A DNA stretch of 64,000 nucleotides. Origin: Bradyrhizobium sp. CB82. Its GTDB lineage: Bacteria > Pseudomonadota > Alphaproteobacteria > Rhizobiales > Xanthobacteraceae. Below, in pieces: positions 26,979 to 35,526 of the stretch (position 1 is its first letter; each line of letters begins with the position of its first letter). The stretch is from positions 2,361,001 to 2,425,000 of the forward strand of contig NZ_CP121650.1 in the NCBI RefSeq assembly GCF_029714405.1, read 5' to 3'. Position numbers and translations under genes: made by a program. The notes under the pieces were generated by a model that was given only the letters and a program-made list of their open reading frames with translations, was not told the DNA's origin and searched no databases.

Positions 26979-27905
26979 ATGTCCGAAGTCCGCGTTCTCG
27001 CCACCGACCTCGAGTTTCCGGAAGGGCCGGTTGTGATGCCGGACGGCTCGGTCGTTCTGGTAGAGATCCGCGGGGCACGGCTCACGCGCGTTTATCCCGA
27101 CGGACGGAAAGAGATCGTCGCAAAAATTCCCGGTGGGCCGAATGGCGCGGCGCTCGGCCCCGACGGCAAGATGTACATCTGCAACAATGGCGGCTTCTCC
27201 TGGATCCCGGCGGGCAAGATGATCATGCCGGGCCCGCAGCCCGACGATTATCTCGGGGGCTCGATCCAGCGCGTCGACCTGCAATCGGGCAAGGTCGAGA
27301 CCGTGGTGACCAAGTGCGGCGAGCACGACTTGCGCGGGCCGAACGATCTCGTCTTCGACAGGCATGGCGGGCTGTGGTTCTCCGATCTCGGCAAGCGTCG
27401 CGCCCGCGAGATGGACGTCGGCGGCATGTATTATCTCAAGCCCGGAATGAAAGAGATCATCGAGGTCGTGCACGGCGTGCTGCCGGCGAACGGCATCGGC
27501 CTGTCGCCCGACGAGAGCACCGTCTACATCGCGGAGACGCCGACCGCGCGGCTCTGGGCCTATGAGCTCGAAGCGCCCGGCGCCTTGAAGCCACGTGAGG
27601 TGATCTATCGCGGCGAGCGTGGCAAGCCGATCGCGGGGCTCGGCGGCTACCAGATGTTCGACTCCCTTGCAGTCGAGGCAAACGGCAATGTCTGCGTCGC
27701 AACGCTGGTCTCAGGCTGCATCTCGGTGATCGCGCCGGATGGCAAGCTGGTCGAGCAAGTCCCGACCGGCGACCGCGTCACCACCAACATCGCCTTCGGC
27801 GGCCCCGAGCTCAAGACCGCCTATATCACGCTGTCGGGCAAGGGCGAGCTGATCGCCATGGACTGGCCGCGTGGCGGTTTGCCACTTAATTTCTTAAACA
27901 AGTGA
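26979..27905 (+). CDS. SMP-30/gluconolactonase-like beta-propeller protein
   Basis: A 308-residue protein of the SMP-30/gluconolaconase/LRE-like group. The six-bladed propeller shows repeated segments such as FPEGPVVMPDGSVVLVEI, GGPNGAALGPDGKMYICNNGG, GPNDLVFDRHGGLWFSDLG and ANGIGLSPDESTVYIAET. The Glu, Asn and Asp positions of these form the divalent metal site. The start at 26979 follows GGGAGG; the frame upstream is non-coding in character. The product is probably a cytoplasmic lactonase or related hydrolase for a sugar or aromatic lactone. It could be expressed with the GNAT and GMC genes downstream, although a palindromic repeat intervenes. Confidence 0.87.
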   Translation: MSEVRVLATDLEFPEGPVVMPDGSVVLVEIRGARLTRVYPDGRKEIVAKIPGGPNGAALGPDGKMYICNNGGFSWIPAGKMIMPGPQPDDYLGGSIQRVDLQSGKVETVVTKCGEHDLRGPNDLVFDRHGGLWFSDLGKRRAREMDVGGMYYLKPGMKEIIEVVHGVLPANGIGLSPDESTVYIAETPTARLWAYELEAPGALKPREVIYRGERGKPIAGLGGYQMFDSLAVEANGNVCVATLVSGCISVIAPDGKLVEQVPTGDRVTTNIAFGGPELKTAYITLSGKGELIAMDWPRGGLPLNFLNK

Positions 27906-27924
27906 GCGATGCTTGTAGTAGTTA

Positions 27925-28011
27925 CCGTCATTGCGAGGAGCAAAGCGACGAAGCAATCCAGAAATGCACCACGAAACGAGTCTGGATTGCTTCGCTTCGC
28001 TCGCAATGACG
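27925..28011. repeat. Palindromic repeat, family A copy 3
   Basis: Arms CCGTCATTGCGAGGAG... and ...CGCTCGCAATGACG with inner AGCAATCCAG/CTGGATTGCT. The centre differs from copies 1 and 2. It lies between the SMP-30 gene and the GNAT gene, ending 18 bp before the GNAT start. Confidence 0.85.
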
Positions 28012-28028
28012 CAAGGAGATATCTCTAA

Positions 28029-28622
28029 ATGCCCTGGCCTGACCCCATCACCCTCCGCGGCGAGCATGCGCGGCTCGAGCCGCTGTCGCAACAGCATCGC
28101 GACGCCCTGGTGGAAGCCGTCAAGGACGGCGAGCTATTCAAGCTCTGGTACACAGCGATCCCCCAGCCCGAGAATATGACCAAGGAGATCGACCGCCGCC
28201 TGGGCCTCCAGGCCGCGGGCTCCATGCTGCCCTTCACGGTGTTCGACGCTGATGGCAAGATCGTCGGCCAGACCACCTACATGAACATCGATGCAACCAA
28301 TCGCCGCGTCGAGATCGGCTCGACCTGGTACGCCAAGAGCGCGCAGCGCGGGCCGCTCAACACGCAGTGCAAGCTGCTGCTGTTGACTCATGCCTTTGAG
28401 ACGTTGAACTGCATTGCTGTTGAGTTCCGCACGCATTTCTTCAATCAGCAGAGCCGTCGCGCCATCGAGCGTCTGGGCGCGAAGCAGGACGGCATTCTGC
28501 GCAGCCATCAGGTTGCGCCGAACGGCACGTTGCGCGACACCGTGATCTACAGCATCACCGCGGCCGAATGGCCGACAGTGAAGGCGCATTTGACTTATCA
28601 ACTCAACGACAAGCCGCGTTAG
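28029..28622 (+). CDS. GNAT family N-acetyltransferase (RimJ/RimL-like)
   Basis: A 197-residue acetyltransferase. The GNAT fold is visible as LRGEHARLEPLSQQHRDAL (strand 1/helix 1), the central strands (IVGQTTYMNIDATNRRVEIGSTWY), the acetyl-CoA-binding segment after it, and EFRTHFFNQQSRRAIERLGAKQDG, the C-terminal motif B typical of RimJ/RimL-like enzymes. It would transfer acetyl from acetyl-CoA to an amine in the cytoplasm; the acceptor is unknown. It precedes the GMC oxidoreductase by 16 bp, so the two are probably cotranscribed. The repeat upstream gives AAGGAGA as the ribosome binding site. Confidence 0.87.
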   Translation: MPWPDPITLRGEHARLEPLSQQHRDALVEAVKDGELFKLWYTAIPQPENMTKEIDRRLGLQAAGSMLPFTVFDADGKIVGQTTYMNIDATNRRVEIGSTWYAKSAQRGPLNTQCKLLLLTHAFETLNCIAVEFRTHFFNQQSRRAIERLGAKQDGILRSHQVAPNGTLRDTVIYSITAAEWPTVKAHLTYQLNDKPR

Positions 28623-28638
28623 GGGCGGCCGAGGCAAG

Positions 28639-30285
28639 ATGGACAGATTTGACTACGTGATCGTCGGCGCCGGCTCTGCCGGTTGCGTGCTCACCAACCG
28701 CCTGAGCGAGGATCCGAACACGAGCGTGTGCGTGCTCGAGGCGGGCCCGCGCGACTGGCACCCGTATATCCATCTGCCGGCGGGCTTCATCAAGACCTTC
28801 CACATGAAGAGCATCAATTGGGCCTACCAGCAGGAGCCGGGGCCCTGGACCGGTGGGCGCAGCATCTACGCGCCGCGTGGCAAGACGCTCGGCGGCTCGT
28901 CATCGATCAACGGTCACATCTACAACCGCGGCCAGAATCTCGACTTCGACACCTGGGCGCAGATGGGCAACCGCGGCTGGAGCTATGCCGACGTGCTGCC
29001 CTACTTCAAGCGGCTGGAGAAGCGGGTCGGCGAGGGCGATGACACCTATCGCGGCCGCGACGGCAGCCTCACCGTCACCACCATGGAGTGGCGCGATCCG
29101 CTCTGCGAGGCCTTCATGGAAGGCGCGGTCACGTTAGGCATACCCCGCAACCCCGACTACAACGGCAAGACTCAGGAGGGGGTGTCGTACTGCCAGCGCA
29201 CCATCGACAATGGCCTGCGTGTCTCCGGCTCGACCGCGTTCCTCAAGCCCGCGATGAAGCGGCCCAACGTGCATGTGCATACCCATGCACAGGCCACCGA
29301 GATCATCTTCGAGGACAAGCGTGCGGTCGGCGTGCGCTACATGAAGGGCGGCCACGGCGGTCATCCCGTCGAAGTGCGCGCCAACAAGGAAGTGATCCTC
29401 GCGGGCGGCACCTATAATTCGCCGCAACTGCTCCAGCTCTCCGGCGTCGGCTCGCCCGATCTCTTGCAATCGCACGGCATCGCGGTGCGCCACGCGCTCC
29501 CGGTCGGCGAAGGCTTGCAGGACCACTACGCGCCGCGCACCGTGGCGCGGGTGAAGGACATCAAGACCATCAACGAGCTCCGCCGCGGCTGGCATCTCTG
29601 GGTCGAGGCGCTGAAATGGGCGACCGCGCGCCGCGGTCTGCTGTCGCTGTCGCCGACCATGGTCTATTGCTTCTGGTATTCGGGCGAGAGCCCCGATCGC
29701 TCGGACCTCCAACTCACCTTCACGCCGGCCAGCTACAAGGAGGGCGTGCAGGGTCAGCTCGAGGACGAGCCCGGCATGACGGTCGCCTCCTGGCAGCAGC
29801 GCCCCGAAAGCCGCGGCTATGTCCGCATCCGCTCAAGCGATCCGTTCGCGCCGCCGATCATCCAGACCAACTATCTCGATGCTGAGCTCGACCGCCGCGT
29901 CATCGTCGGCGGCATGAAGCTCGCGCGCAGGCTTTTGAAGTCGGCGCCGCTGTCGCCCTACTACGCCTACGAGGATTTCCCCGGCCCCAACGTGAACACC
30001 GACGACGAATTTCTGCACGCCGCCACCGAGCGGGGCACCACCACATTCCACCCCGGCTGCACCTGCCGCATGGGACCTGCGGACTCGACCTGGGCGGTCG
30101 TCGACGACCAGCTCCGTGTCCACGGCCTGCAGGGCCTGCGCGTCATCGACGCCTCCGTGATGCCACGGATGATCTCGGCCAACCTCAACGCCTCAACGAT
30201 GATGATCGCCGACCGCGCCTCGGATCTGATCCGCGGCAAGCAGCCAATGGAAGCGGCGAATGTGCCGGAGCCGGCGGTGGCGTAA
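28639..30285 (+). CDS. GMC family FAD-dependent oxidoreductase (choline/alcohol dehydrogenase-like)
   Basis: A 548-residue flavoprotein with an N-terminal ADP-binding motif (YVIVGAGSAGCVLTNRLSE, then VCVLEAG). The GMC signature 1 region is GKTLGGSSSINGHIYNRG and signature 2 lies around ANKEVILAGGTYNSPQLL. The C-terminal catalytic His is in GTTTFHPGCTCRMGP, followed by NLNASTMMIADRASDLI. These features match choline-dehydrogenase-like alcohol dehydrogenases. It lies in an apparent operon after the GNAT gene. The substrate is probably a primary alcohol and the electron acceptor is unlikely to be oxygen, both inferred from family. Confidence 0.92.
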   Translation: MDRFDYVIVGAGSAGCVLTNRLSEDPNTSVCVLEAGPRDWHPYIHLPAGFIKTFHMKSINWAYQQEPGPWTGGRSIYAPRGKTLGGSSSINGHIYNRGQNLDFDTWAQMGNRGWSYADVLPYFKRLEKRVGEGDDTYRGRDGSLTVTTMEWRDPLCEAFMEGAVTLGIPRNPDYNGKTQEGVSYCQRTIDNGLRVSGSTAFLKPAMKRPNVHVHTHAQATEIIFEDKRAVGVRYMKGGHGGHPVEVRANKEVILAGGTYNSPQLLQLSGVGSPDLLQSHGIAVRHALPVGEGLQDHYAPRTVARVKDIKTINELRRGWHLWVEALKWATARRGLLSLSPTMVYCFWYSGESPDRSDLQLTFTPASYKEGVQGQLEDEPGMTVASWQQRPESRGYVRIRSSDPFAPPIIQTNYLDAELDRRVIVGGMKLARRLLKSAPLSPYYAYEDFPGPNVNTDDEFLHAATERGTTTFHPGCTCRMGPADSTWAVVDDQLRVHGLQGLRVIDASVMPRMISANLNASTMMIADRASDLIRGKQPMEAANVPEPAVA

Positions 30286-30327
30286 AGGCGCAGAGAGAGT
30301 TGGAGGGTGACGACCAGTCACCTTGCT

Positions 30328-30414
30328 CCGTCATTGCGAGCGCAGCGAAGCAATCCAGAATCTTTCCGGGTGACAGTCTGAATTGCTTCGCTGCGTGCTC
30401 AACTCGCAATGACG
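30328..30414. repeat. Palindromic repeat, family A copy 4
   Basis: Arms CCGTCATTGCGAGCG and CTCGCAATGACG with GCAATCCAG opposite CTGAATTGC. There is a small insertion in the right arm (GTGCTCAA). It lies after the GMC gene, near a family B copy. Confidence 0.85.
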
Positions 30415-30448
30415 AGATTGGGGCGCGCGCAATTGCCACACACTGGCT

Positions 30449-30549
30449 GTCGTCGCCCGGCTTGACCGGAAGACCCAGTATTCCAGAGGCCGTGACGAAT
30501 ACGGAGAAGTCGCGGCGTACTGGATGCCCCCGTCAAGCCGGGGCATGAC
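30449..30549. repeat. Palindromic repeat, family B copy
   Basis: Arms GTCGTCGCCCGGCTTGACCG and CGTCAAGCCGGGGCATGAC, with inner CCAGTATTCCAGAGGCCGTG and CGCGGCGTACTGG. The inner part recurs at 53193 and 54939; the arms there are in the opposite sense. It lies ahead of the 3' end of the leftward moxR gene. Confidence 0.85.
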
Positions 30550-30589
30550 ACGGAGTTGGGGCGAGCGTCGTCGCAGCTGAACGTCCGCC

Positions 30590-31432
30590 TCAAACCTCTC
30601 TTCGGCTCAGGAACGCCAGTCGCTCGAACAGATGCACGTCCTGCTCGTTCTTGAGCAGCGCGCCGTGCAGCGGCGGGATCAACTTGCGCGGGTCGCGTTC
30701 GCGCAGCTGCTCCGGCGTCATCTCTTCGTTCAAGAGCAGCTTCAGCCAGTCGAGCAGCTCGGAGGTGGAGGGCTTCTTCTTCAGGCCGGGCACCTCGCGC
30801 ACCTCGAAGAAGATACGCAGGGCCTCTTCCACCAGGCGCTTCTTGATGCCGGGGAAGTGCACGTCGACGATGCGGCCCATGGTCTCGGCGTCGGGGAACT
30901 TGATGTAGTGGAAGAAGCAGCGGCGCAGGAAGGCGTCCGGCAGTTCCTTCTCGTTGTTGGAGGTGATCATCATGATCGGGCGCTGCTTCGCCTTGATCGT
31001 CTCGCCGGTCTCGTAGACATGGAATTCCATGCGGTCGAGCTCGAGCAGCAGGTCGTTCGGAAACTCGATGTCGGCCTTGTCGATTTCGTCGATCAGCAGC
31101 ACCGGACGTTGCTCGGCGGTGAAGGCATCCCACAGCTTGCCGCGCTTGATGTAGTTCTTGATATCGGACACGCGGGCGTCCCCAAGCTGGCTGTCGCGCA
31201 GGCGCGACACCGCGTCATATTCGTAGAGGCCCTGCTGCGCCTTGGTGGTGGACTTGATGTGCCATGTGAGCAGCGGCGCGTTCAGCGCCTTGGCGACTTC
31301 CTCGGCCAGCACCGTCTTGCCGGTGCCGGGCTCGCCCTTCACCAGCAGCGGGCGTTCCAGCACGATCGAGGCGTTGACCGCGACCTTGAGATCGTCGGTC
31401 GCAACATAGTCCTTGGTGCCGGTAAACTTCAT
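30590..31432 (-). CDS. MoxR-type AAA+ ATPase
   Basis: A 280-residue AAA+ ATPase. Walker A is GEPGTGKT (33-40), Walker B is VLLIDEIDKA, sensor 1 is MITSNNEKELPDAFLRRC (arginine finger in LRR), and the lid domain follows. The start at 31432 is favoured by homology; the frame is open upstream. MoxR ATPases act as chaperones for cofactor-protein maturation together with VWA proteins. A VWA gene of the CoxE type lies head to head about 460 bp away, with a small GlsB-like gene between, so a MoxR-VWA pair is likely although the two are not in one operon. Confidence 0.9.
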   Translation of the reverse strand: MKFTGTKDYVATDDLKVAVNASIVLERPLLVKGEPGTGKTVLAEEVAKALNAPLLTWHIKSTTKAQQGLYEYDAVSRLRDSQLGDARVSDIKNYIKRGKLWDAFTAEQRPVLLIDEIDKADIEFPNDLLLELDRMEFHVYETGETIKAKQRPIMMITSNNEKELPDAFLRRCFFHYIKFPDAETMGRIVDVHFPGIKKRLVEEALRIFFEVREVPGLKKKPSTSELLDWLKLLLNEEMTPEQLRERDPRKLIPPLHGALLKNEQDVHLFERLAFLSRREV

Positions 31433-31480
31433 CGCGCGTCCTTGTCGTTCATGCGGGCGGCGTGGCCCGCGCCCACGCAG

Positions 31481-31507
31481 GAACGGCCGCGTGACAAGCG
31501 GCCGTTC
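31481..31507. terminator. Perfect hairpin after the GlsB-like gene
   Basis: GAACGGCCGC (31481-31490) pairs exactly with GCGGCCGTTC (31498-31507) around GTGACAA. It sits just after the 3' end of the leftward GlsB-like gene and before moxR. There is no T-run, so it may attenuate rather than end transcription. Confidence 0.5.
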
Positions 31508-31524
31508 GGGTTCGGTCAAGCTGT

Positions 31525-31770
31525 TCAGACCCGTCTTATCAGCGAAAGGATGACCAGCACAATCACTGCGCCGATGGTGGCGTCCAGGATGGCGCCGAAC
31601 GTGCCGGTGGCGAGTTCGATGTGGAGCTGCGGCAGGACCCAGCTTGCGACCAGTGCGCCGATGATGCCGACCACGATATTGCCGATCAGCCCAAATCCCG
31701 CCCCGTGGACAATTTTCCCCGCGAGCCAGCCGGCGATCGCTCCGATGATCAGCGCTGCGACAATTCCCAT
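31525..31770 (-). CDS. GlsB/YeaQ/YmgE family small membrane protein
   Basis: An 81-residue protein with three hydrophobic segments rich in Gly and Ala: MGIVAALIIGAIAGWLAGKI, GFGLIGNIVVGIIGALVASWV and ILDATIGAVIVLVILSLI. This is the transglycosylase-associated (GlsB/YeaQ/YmgE) family of small inner-membrane stress proteins. The start at 31770 gives the family's usual length and N-terminus. It lies between moxR (same strand) and the VWA gene (divergent). Members are often induced by envelope or osmotic stress; the molecular role is unknown. Confidence 0.88.
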   Translation of the reverse strand: MGIVAALIIGAIAGWLAGKIVHGAGFGLIGNIVVGIIGALVASWVLPQLHIELATGTFGAILDATIGAVIVLVILSLIRRV

Positions 31771-31892
31771 TGCAACATCCCAAAACCAGGCCTTAGAGCC
31801 CCACAATTCTAGAGCAAAAAGCCTCCCGGTCCAGACCTCGGGCAGAACCTGCGCCCCTTGACGGGAGCCGTCCGACGGGCAATCTGTCACCC

Positions 31893-33068
31893 ATGTTCCT
31901 GCAATTCTTCACCTCATTGCGCGACGCGCAGGTCCCAGTGACGCTGCGCGAATACCTCACGCTGATGGAGGCGTTAGATGCCGACCTCGCGGACTACACG
32001 GTCGAGAATTTCTACTATCTGTCGCGCGCCTCGCTGGTGAAGGACGAGCGCAATCTCGACAAGTTCGACCGCGTCTTCGGCACCGTGTTCAAGGGGCTGG
32101 AAAGCCTGCTCGACGCCATGGACAAGGCGGAGATCCCCGAGGAGTGGCTGAAGAAGCTCGCCGAAAAATACCTCACGGAAGAAGAGAAGAAGCAGATCGA
32201 GGCCATGGGCTGGGACAAGCTCATGGAGACGCTGAAGAAGCGGCTCGAGGAGCAGAAGGGTCGGCATCAGGGCGGCAGCAAGTGGATCGGCACGGCCGGC
32301 ACCTCGCCGTTCGGCGCTTATGGCTACAATCCCGAGGGCGTGCGCATCGGGCAGGAGAAGAACCGCAACAACCGCGCCGTAAAAGTTTGGGACAAGCGCG
32401 AGTTTAGGGATCTCGACGGCAATGTCGAGCTCGGCATCCGCAATATCAAGGTCGCGCTCCGCCGCCTGCGCAAATTTGCGCGCACCGGCGCGCCCGATGA
32501 GCTCGATCTTGACACCACGATCCGCGAAACCGCCAATCACGGCTATCTCGACGTTCACATGCGGCCCGAGCGGCGCAATGCGGTCAAGGTGCTCGTGTTC
32601 TTCGACATCGGCGGCTCGATGGATGCGCATGTCGAGCAGGTCGAGGAGCTGTTTTCGGCGGCGAAGAGCGAGTTCAAGCACATGGAGTATTTCTACTTCC
32701 ACAATTGCCTCTATGAGGGCGTGTGGAAGCAGAACAAGCGGCGCTTCACCGACCGCACGCCGACCTGGGACGTGCTGCATAAATATCCGCACGACTACAA
32801 GGTCGTGTTCGTCGGCGACGCCTCGATGTCGCCCTACGAGATCATGGTGCCCGGCGGCTCGGTCGAGCATGTCAACGAGGAGCCGGGCTCGGTCTGGCTC
32901 GAGCGTATCATCCGCACGTATCCGCATGCGGTGTGGCTCAATCCGGTGCAGCAGAAGCACTGGGACTATTCGGAATCCACCACCATCATCCGTCGCATTT
33001 TTGCCAACCGCATGTTCCCGATCACCATCGAGGGGCTTGAGGGCGCAATGAAGGAGTTGACGCACTAG
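31893..33068 (+). CDS. VWA domain protein (CoxE-like)
   Basis: A 391-residue cytoplasmic protein. The N-terminal 200 residues are helical and charged. The C-terminal half is a von Willebrand factor A fold with a modified MIDAS motif, DIGGSMDAHVEQ, where DxSxS is usual. Later it has FVGDASMSPYEIM and a Trp-rich end (HAVWLNPVQQKHWDYSEST). This matches the CoxE/YeaO-like VWA partners of MoxR ATPases. It is divergent from the moxR side. A joint role in assembling or activating a metalloenzyme or envelope complex is inferred from the pairing. Confidence 0.88.
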   Translation: MFLQFFTSLRDAQVPVTLREYLTLMEALDADLADYTVENFYYLSRASLVKDERNLDKFDRVFGTVFKGLESLLDAMDKAEIPEEWLKKLAEKYLTEEEKKQIEAMGWDKLMETLKKRLEEQKGRHQGGSKWIGTAGTSPFGAYGYNPEGVRIGQEKNRNNRAVKVWDKREFRDLDGNVELGIRNIKVALRRLRKFARTGAPDELDLDTTIRETANHGYLDVHMRPERRNAVKVLVFFDIGGSMDAHVEQVEELFSAAKSEFKHMEYFYFHNCLYEGVWKQNKRRFTDRTPTWDVLHKYPHDYKVVFVGDASMSPYEIMVPGGSVEHVNEEPGSVWLERIIRTYPHAVWLNPVQQKHWDYSESTTIIRRIFANRMFPITIEGLEGAMKELTH

Positions 33069-33078
33069 CCACACACAC

Positions 33079-33178
33079 CGTTCCGGGCGTGCGAAGCACG
33101 AGCCGGGAATCCATCGGGCCGCGGTGTTTGTGGATGAATGGATTCCGGGCTCGATGCTTCGCATCGTCCCGGAATGAC
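33079..33178. repeat. Palindromic repeat, family C copy 1
   Basis: Arms CGTTCCGGGCGTGCGAAGCA and ...TGCTTCGCATCGTCCCGGAATGAC, with inner GGAATCCAT and ATGGATTCC. A related but shorter copy is at 56459-56560. It fills the gap between the VWA and rhodanese genes. Confidence 0.85.
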
Positions 33179-33196
33179 AACAAGAGGGAGAAGCAC

Positions 33197-33610
33197 ATGC
33201 CCCAAAACATCACCCGCGGCATCAAGGCGCTGCTCGACGAGGCCAATGCCGAGATCGAGACGTTGTCCGCAAAGGACGCCATCGAGATCTCCAGGAATGG
33301 CGAGGTCGTCATCGTCGATATCCGCGATCCCCGCGAGATCGAGCGTGACGGCCGTATTCCCGGCGCGTTTGCCTGTACCCGCGGCATGCTGGAATTCTGG
33401 ATCGATCCGCAGAGCCCTTATGCGAAGCCGATCTTCCAGGAGGACAAGAAGTTCGTCTTCCATTGCGCAGGAGGCCTTCGCTCCGCGCTGGCCGCCAAGA
33501 CCGCGCAGGACATGGGCCTCAAGCCCGTCGCCCACATCGCCGGCGGCTATGCCGCCTGGCGTGACGCCGGTGGCCCGGTGGAAAAGTGGGAGCCAAAGAA
33601 GAAGGGGTGA
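33197..33610 (+). CDS. Single-domain rhodanese-like sulfurtransferase
   Basis: A 137-residue rhodanese domain with VVIVDIRDPREIERDGRIPGA near the N-terminal side and the active-site loop CAGGLRS (Cys near residue 90), which would carry a persulfide. Start ATG at 33197 follows AGAGGGAGAAG. It may be read with the VWA gene upstream, although a palindromic repeat separates them. The tandem-domain sulfurtransferase lies 270 bp downstream. Sulfur relay for cofactor or thiol metabolism is inferred from family. Confidence 0.88.
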   Translation: MPQNITRGIKALLDEANAEIETLSAKDAIEISRNGEVVIVDIRDPREIERDGRIPGAFACTRGMLEFWIDPQSPYAKPIFQEDKKFVFHCAGGLRSALAAKTAQDMGLKPVAHIAGGYAAWRDAGGPVEKWEPKKKG

Positions 33611-33640
33611 GGGTGCTTCGCTGTCGCTCCAGTCTCCGGC

Positions 33641-33808
33641 GTCATTCCCCGCGACCCGGCTACGCCAAGGCTTCGCCGAGGTTTCGGCCTTGGGCGCGCC
33701 GAAGCTTTAGTGTAGGCGGCAAGCGGGGAATCCAGTACGCCGCGGCCCCTCCGCTCAATCACAAACCGCCTCTGGATACTGGATCGCCCGGTCAAGCCGG
33801 GCGATGAC
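33641..33808. repeat. Palindromic repeat, family B copy with inserted segment
   Basis: The outer arms GTCATTCCCCGCG and AAGCGGGGAATCCAGTACG are split by about 65 bp containing its own inverted pieces (CGGCTACGCCAAGGCTTCGC). The element continues to CTCTGGATACTGGATCGCCC and CCGGTCAAGCCGGGCGATGAC. It looks like a family B palindrome carrying a second palindromic insertion. Confidence 0.7.
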
Positions 33809-33880
33809 AGCGGAGTTTGACGCGCACTGCTTCAACCTCGCTCGTGCTTTGCACGGAATAGTCAAATGGAGACTGCCTAG

Positions 33881-34738
33881 ATGACTACCACCACCGATCC
33901 CCTCGTCTCCACCGAATGGCTCGCCGCCCACATCGGCGACGCCGACGTGAAGGTGCTCGACGCCACTTTCAAGCTGCCGGGCGTGCTGCCGCTGCCGAAG
34001 GACGACTACCTCGCCGCGCATCTGCCGGGCGCGGTGTTCTTCGATGTCGACGCGGTGTCCGACCATTCCAACCCGTTGCCGCACATGTTCCCGAGCGCCG
34101 AGCAATTCGGCCGTGACGTCGGCAGTCTCGGCATCAGCAATGCCGATACCGTCGTGATCTACGATGCCGGCGGCTGGGTCGCGGCACCGCGGGCGTGGTG
34201 GATGTTCTTGTCCTATGGCCACAGCAATGTGCGCATCCTCAATGGCGGCCTGAAGAAGTGGCGCACGGAGGGACGTCCCGTCGAAAGCGGCGAGAGCAAG
34301 CCGAAGGCCCAGACCTTCAGAGCGAGCTACGACCCGAAACGCGTGCGCAGCATGGCGCAGTTGATCGCCAACGTCGAAAGCCGCGCTGAACAGGTGATCG
34401 ATGCGCGTCCGGTGGATCGCTTCGAGGGCCGCGCCGCGGAGCCGCGGGCGGGTATCCGCTCCGGCCACATCCCCGGCGCCCGCAACGTGCCCTATGCCCA
34501 ATTGTTCGATGCCGCGACCGGCGAAATGAAGCCGCTCGCCGATCTCAAGCAGGCCTTCACCGGCGCCGGCGTCAAGCTCGACGCACCGATCGTGACGAGC
34601 TGCGGGTCCGGCGTCTCCGCCGGCGTGCTGACGCTCGCGCTGTACCGCCTCGGGATCGCCGATACCGCGCTCTACGACGGTTCATGGTCGGAATGGGGCC
34701 AGGAAGGCGGCCCGGCGATCGCGACCGGGCCGGCCTGA
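33881..34738 (+). CDS. sseA: 3-mercaptopyruvate/thiosulfate sulfurtransferase
   Basis: A 285-residue, two-domain rhodanese. The N-terminal inactive domain has YDAGGWVAAPRAWW and the C-terminal catalytic domain has the loop CGSGVSAG (Cys 241). The CGSG[TS] loop is the signature of 3-mercaptopyruvate sulfurtransferases rather than thiosulfate-specific rhodaneses. It moves sulfane sulfur from mercaptopyruvate to thiols or cyanide in the cytoplasm. It is separated from the upstream single-domain rhodanese by a palindromic repeat and probably has its own promoter. Confidence 0.9.
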   Translation: MTTTTDPLVSTEWLAAHIGDADVKVLDATFKLPGVLPLPKDDYLAAHLPGAVFFDVDAVSDHSNPLPHMFPSAEQFGRDVGSLGISNADTVVIYDAGGWVAAPRAWWMFLSYGHSNVRILNGGLKKWRTEGRPVESGESKPKAQTFRASYDPKRVRSMAQLIANVESRAEQVIDARPVDRFEGRAAEPRAGIRSGHIPGARNVPYAQLFDAATGEMKPLADLKQAFTGAGVKLDAPIVTSCGSGVSAGVLTLALYRLGIADTALYDGSWSEWGQEGGPAIATGPA

Positions 34739-34740
34739 AC

Positions 34741-35526
34741 TCAGCGGGCGCGGTTGGCGGCGCCGCGGGTCTTCGCCGCGTAGGCCGGCTGCTGGTACTG
34801 CTGCAGCGGCTGCGTGGCGAAGGGATTGAATGTCTGCTGCATCTGCGCTGGCGGCGGTGGCGGCCGGCGTACGATCTGGTGTCGCTTCTTGGCACGATGG
34901 GCTCGCTGCTTGGTGGCCTGCTTGTCGGACGTATCGCTCGCGGCCTTGGCTTTCGCCGGCGGGTCCTGCGGGACGGCCGTCGCGGGAGCAGCGAGCGCTG
35001 CAACCTCTGTGGTCGCCTCTGACGGCGCGGTTGTGCTGGCAGCGTCGGCCGGTTGCTGTTCGGGCGAGGCGACCGGCGTCGGCACCGCCTCGCCGTTAGC
35101 GGGCATGGTCTCGCCGGCCGAAGCTGTGGTTTCGACCGATGCGGATTGCGGCGCCGGCGCCTCGGCCGTCGGAGAGGGAGCTTCAGTAGCGGCCGGTTCG
35201 CCCACCGGCGCAACCGGCTCACTGCTCACCTCCGATGTCAGCACGGCGACCTGTTCAGGTCCGCTTTCGGGCAGGCCGACGGTCGCGACCGCGTCCCGGA
35301 CCGACGTTGAGGGCGGCAGCACCTCGGCGCGGAACGCGGCGAGCACCGGCTGCACCGGTTCGCTTGCCTGCGCGAATACCTGCTCCTGAGGGCCGTTTCG
35401 CCAGGACGGATTGCTGACGAATTGCTCGTGCGTCGCCCGCAGCAGCGCGGCGGCCCCTAAGCCGAACACCAGGATGGAGGTTGACAACACGATCGCGGCA
35501 AACAGGAAGCGAAAGCCGGGAAGCAT
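34741..35526 (-). CDS. Single-pass membrane protein with Pro/Ala/Glu-rich extension
   Basis: A 261-residue protein with an N-terminal membrane anchor (FRFLFAAIVLSTSILVFGLGAAALL). A long disordered stretch rich in Pro, Ala, Glu, Ser and Thr follows (about residues 65-190). A basic segment (TKQRAHRAKKRHQIVRRPPPPP) and a Gln/Tyr-rich end (PLQQYQQPAYAAKTRG) close it. The start at 35526 places the anchor at the terminus; longer starts add hydrophilic sequence. It converges on sseA with 2 bp between stops. It is probably anchored in the inner membrane with a periplasmic tail. The family is common in bradyrhizobia but without known function. Confidence 0.7.
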   Translation of the reverse strand: MLPGFRFLFAAIVLSTSILVFGLGAAALLRATHEQFVSNPSWRNGPQEQVFAQASEPVQPVLAAFRAEVLPPSTSVRDAVATVGLPESGPEQVAVLTSEVSSEPVAPVGEPAATEAPSPTAEAPAPQSASVETTASAGETMPANGEAVPTPVASPEQQPADAASTTAPSEATTEVAALAAPATAVPQDPPAKAKAASDTSDKQATKQRAHRAKKRHQIVRRPPPPPAQMQQTFNPFATQPLQQYQQPAYAAKTRGAANRAR

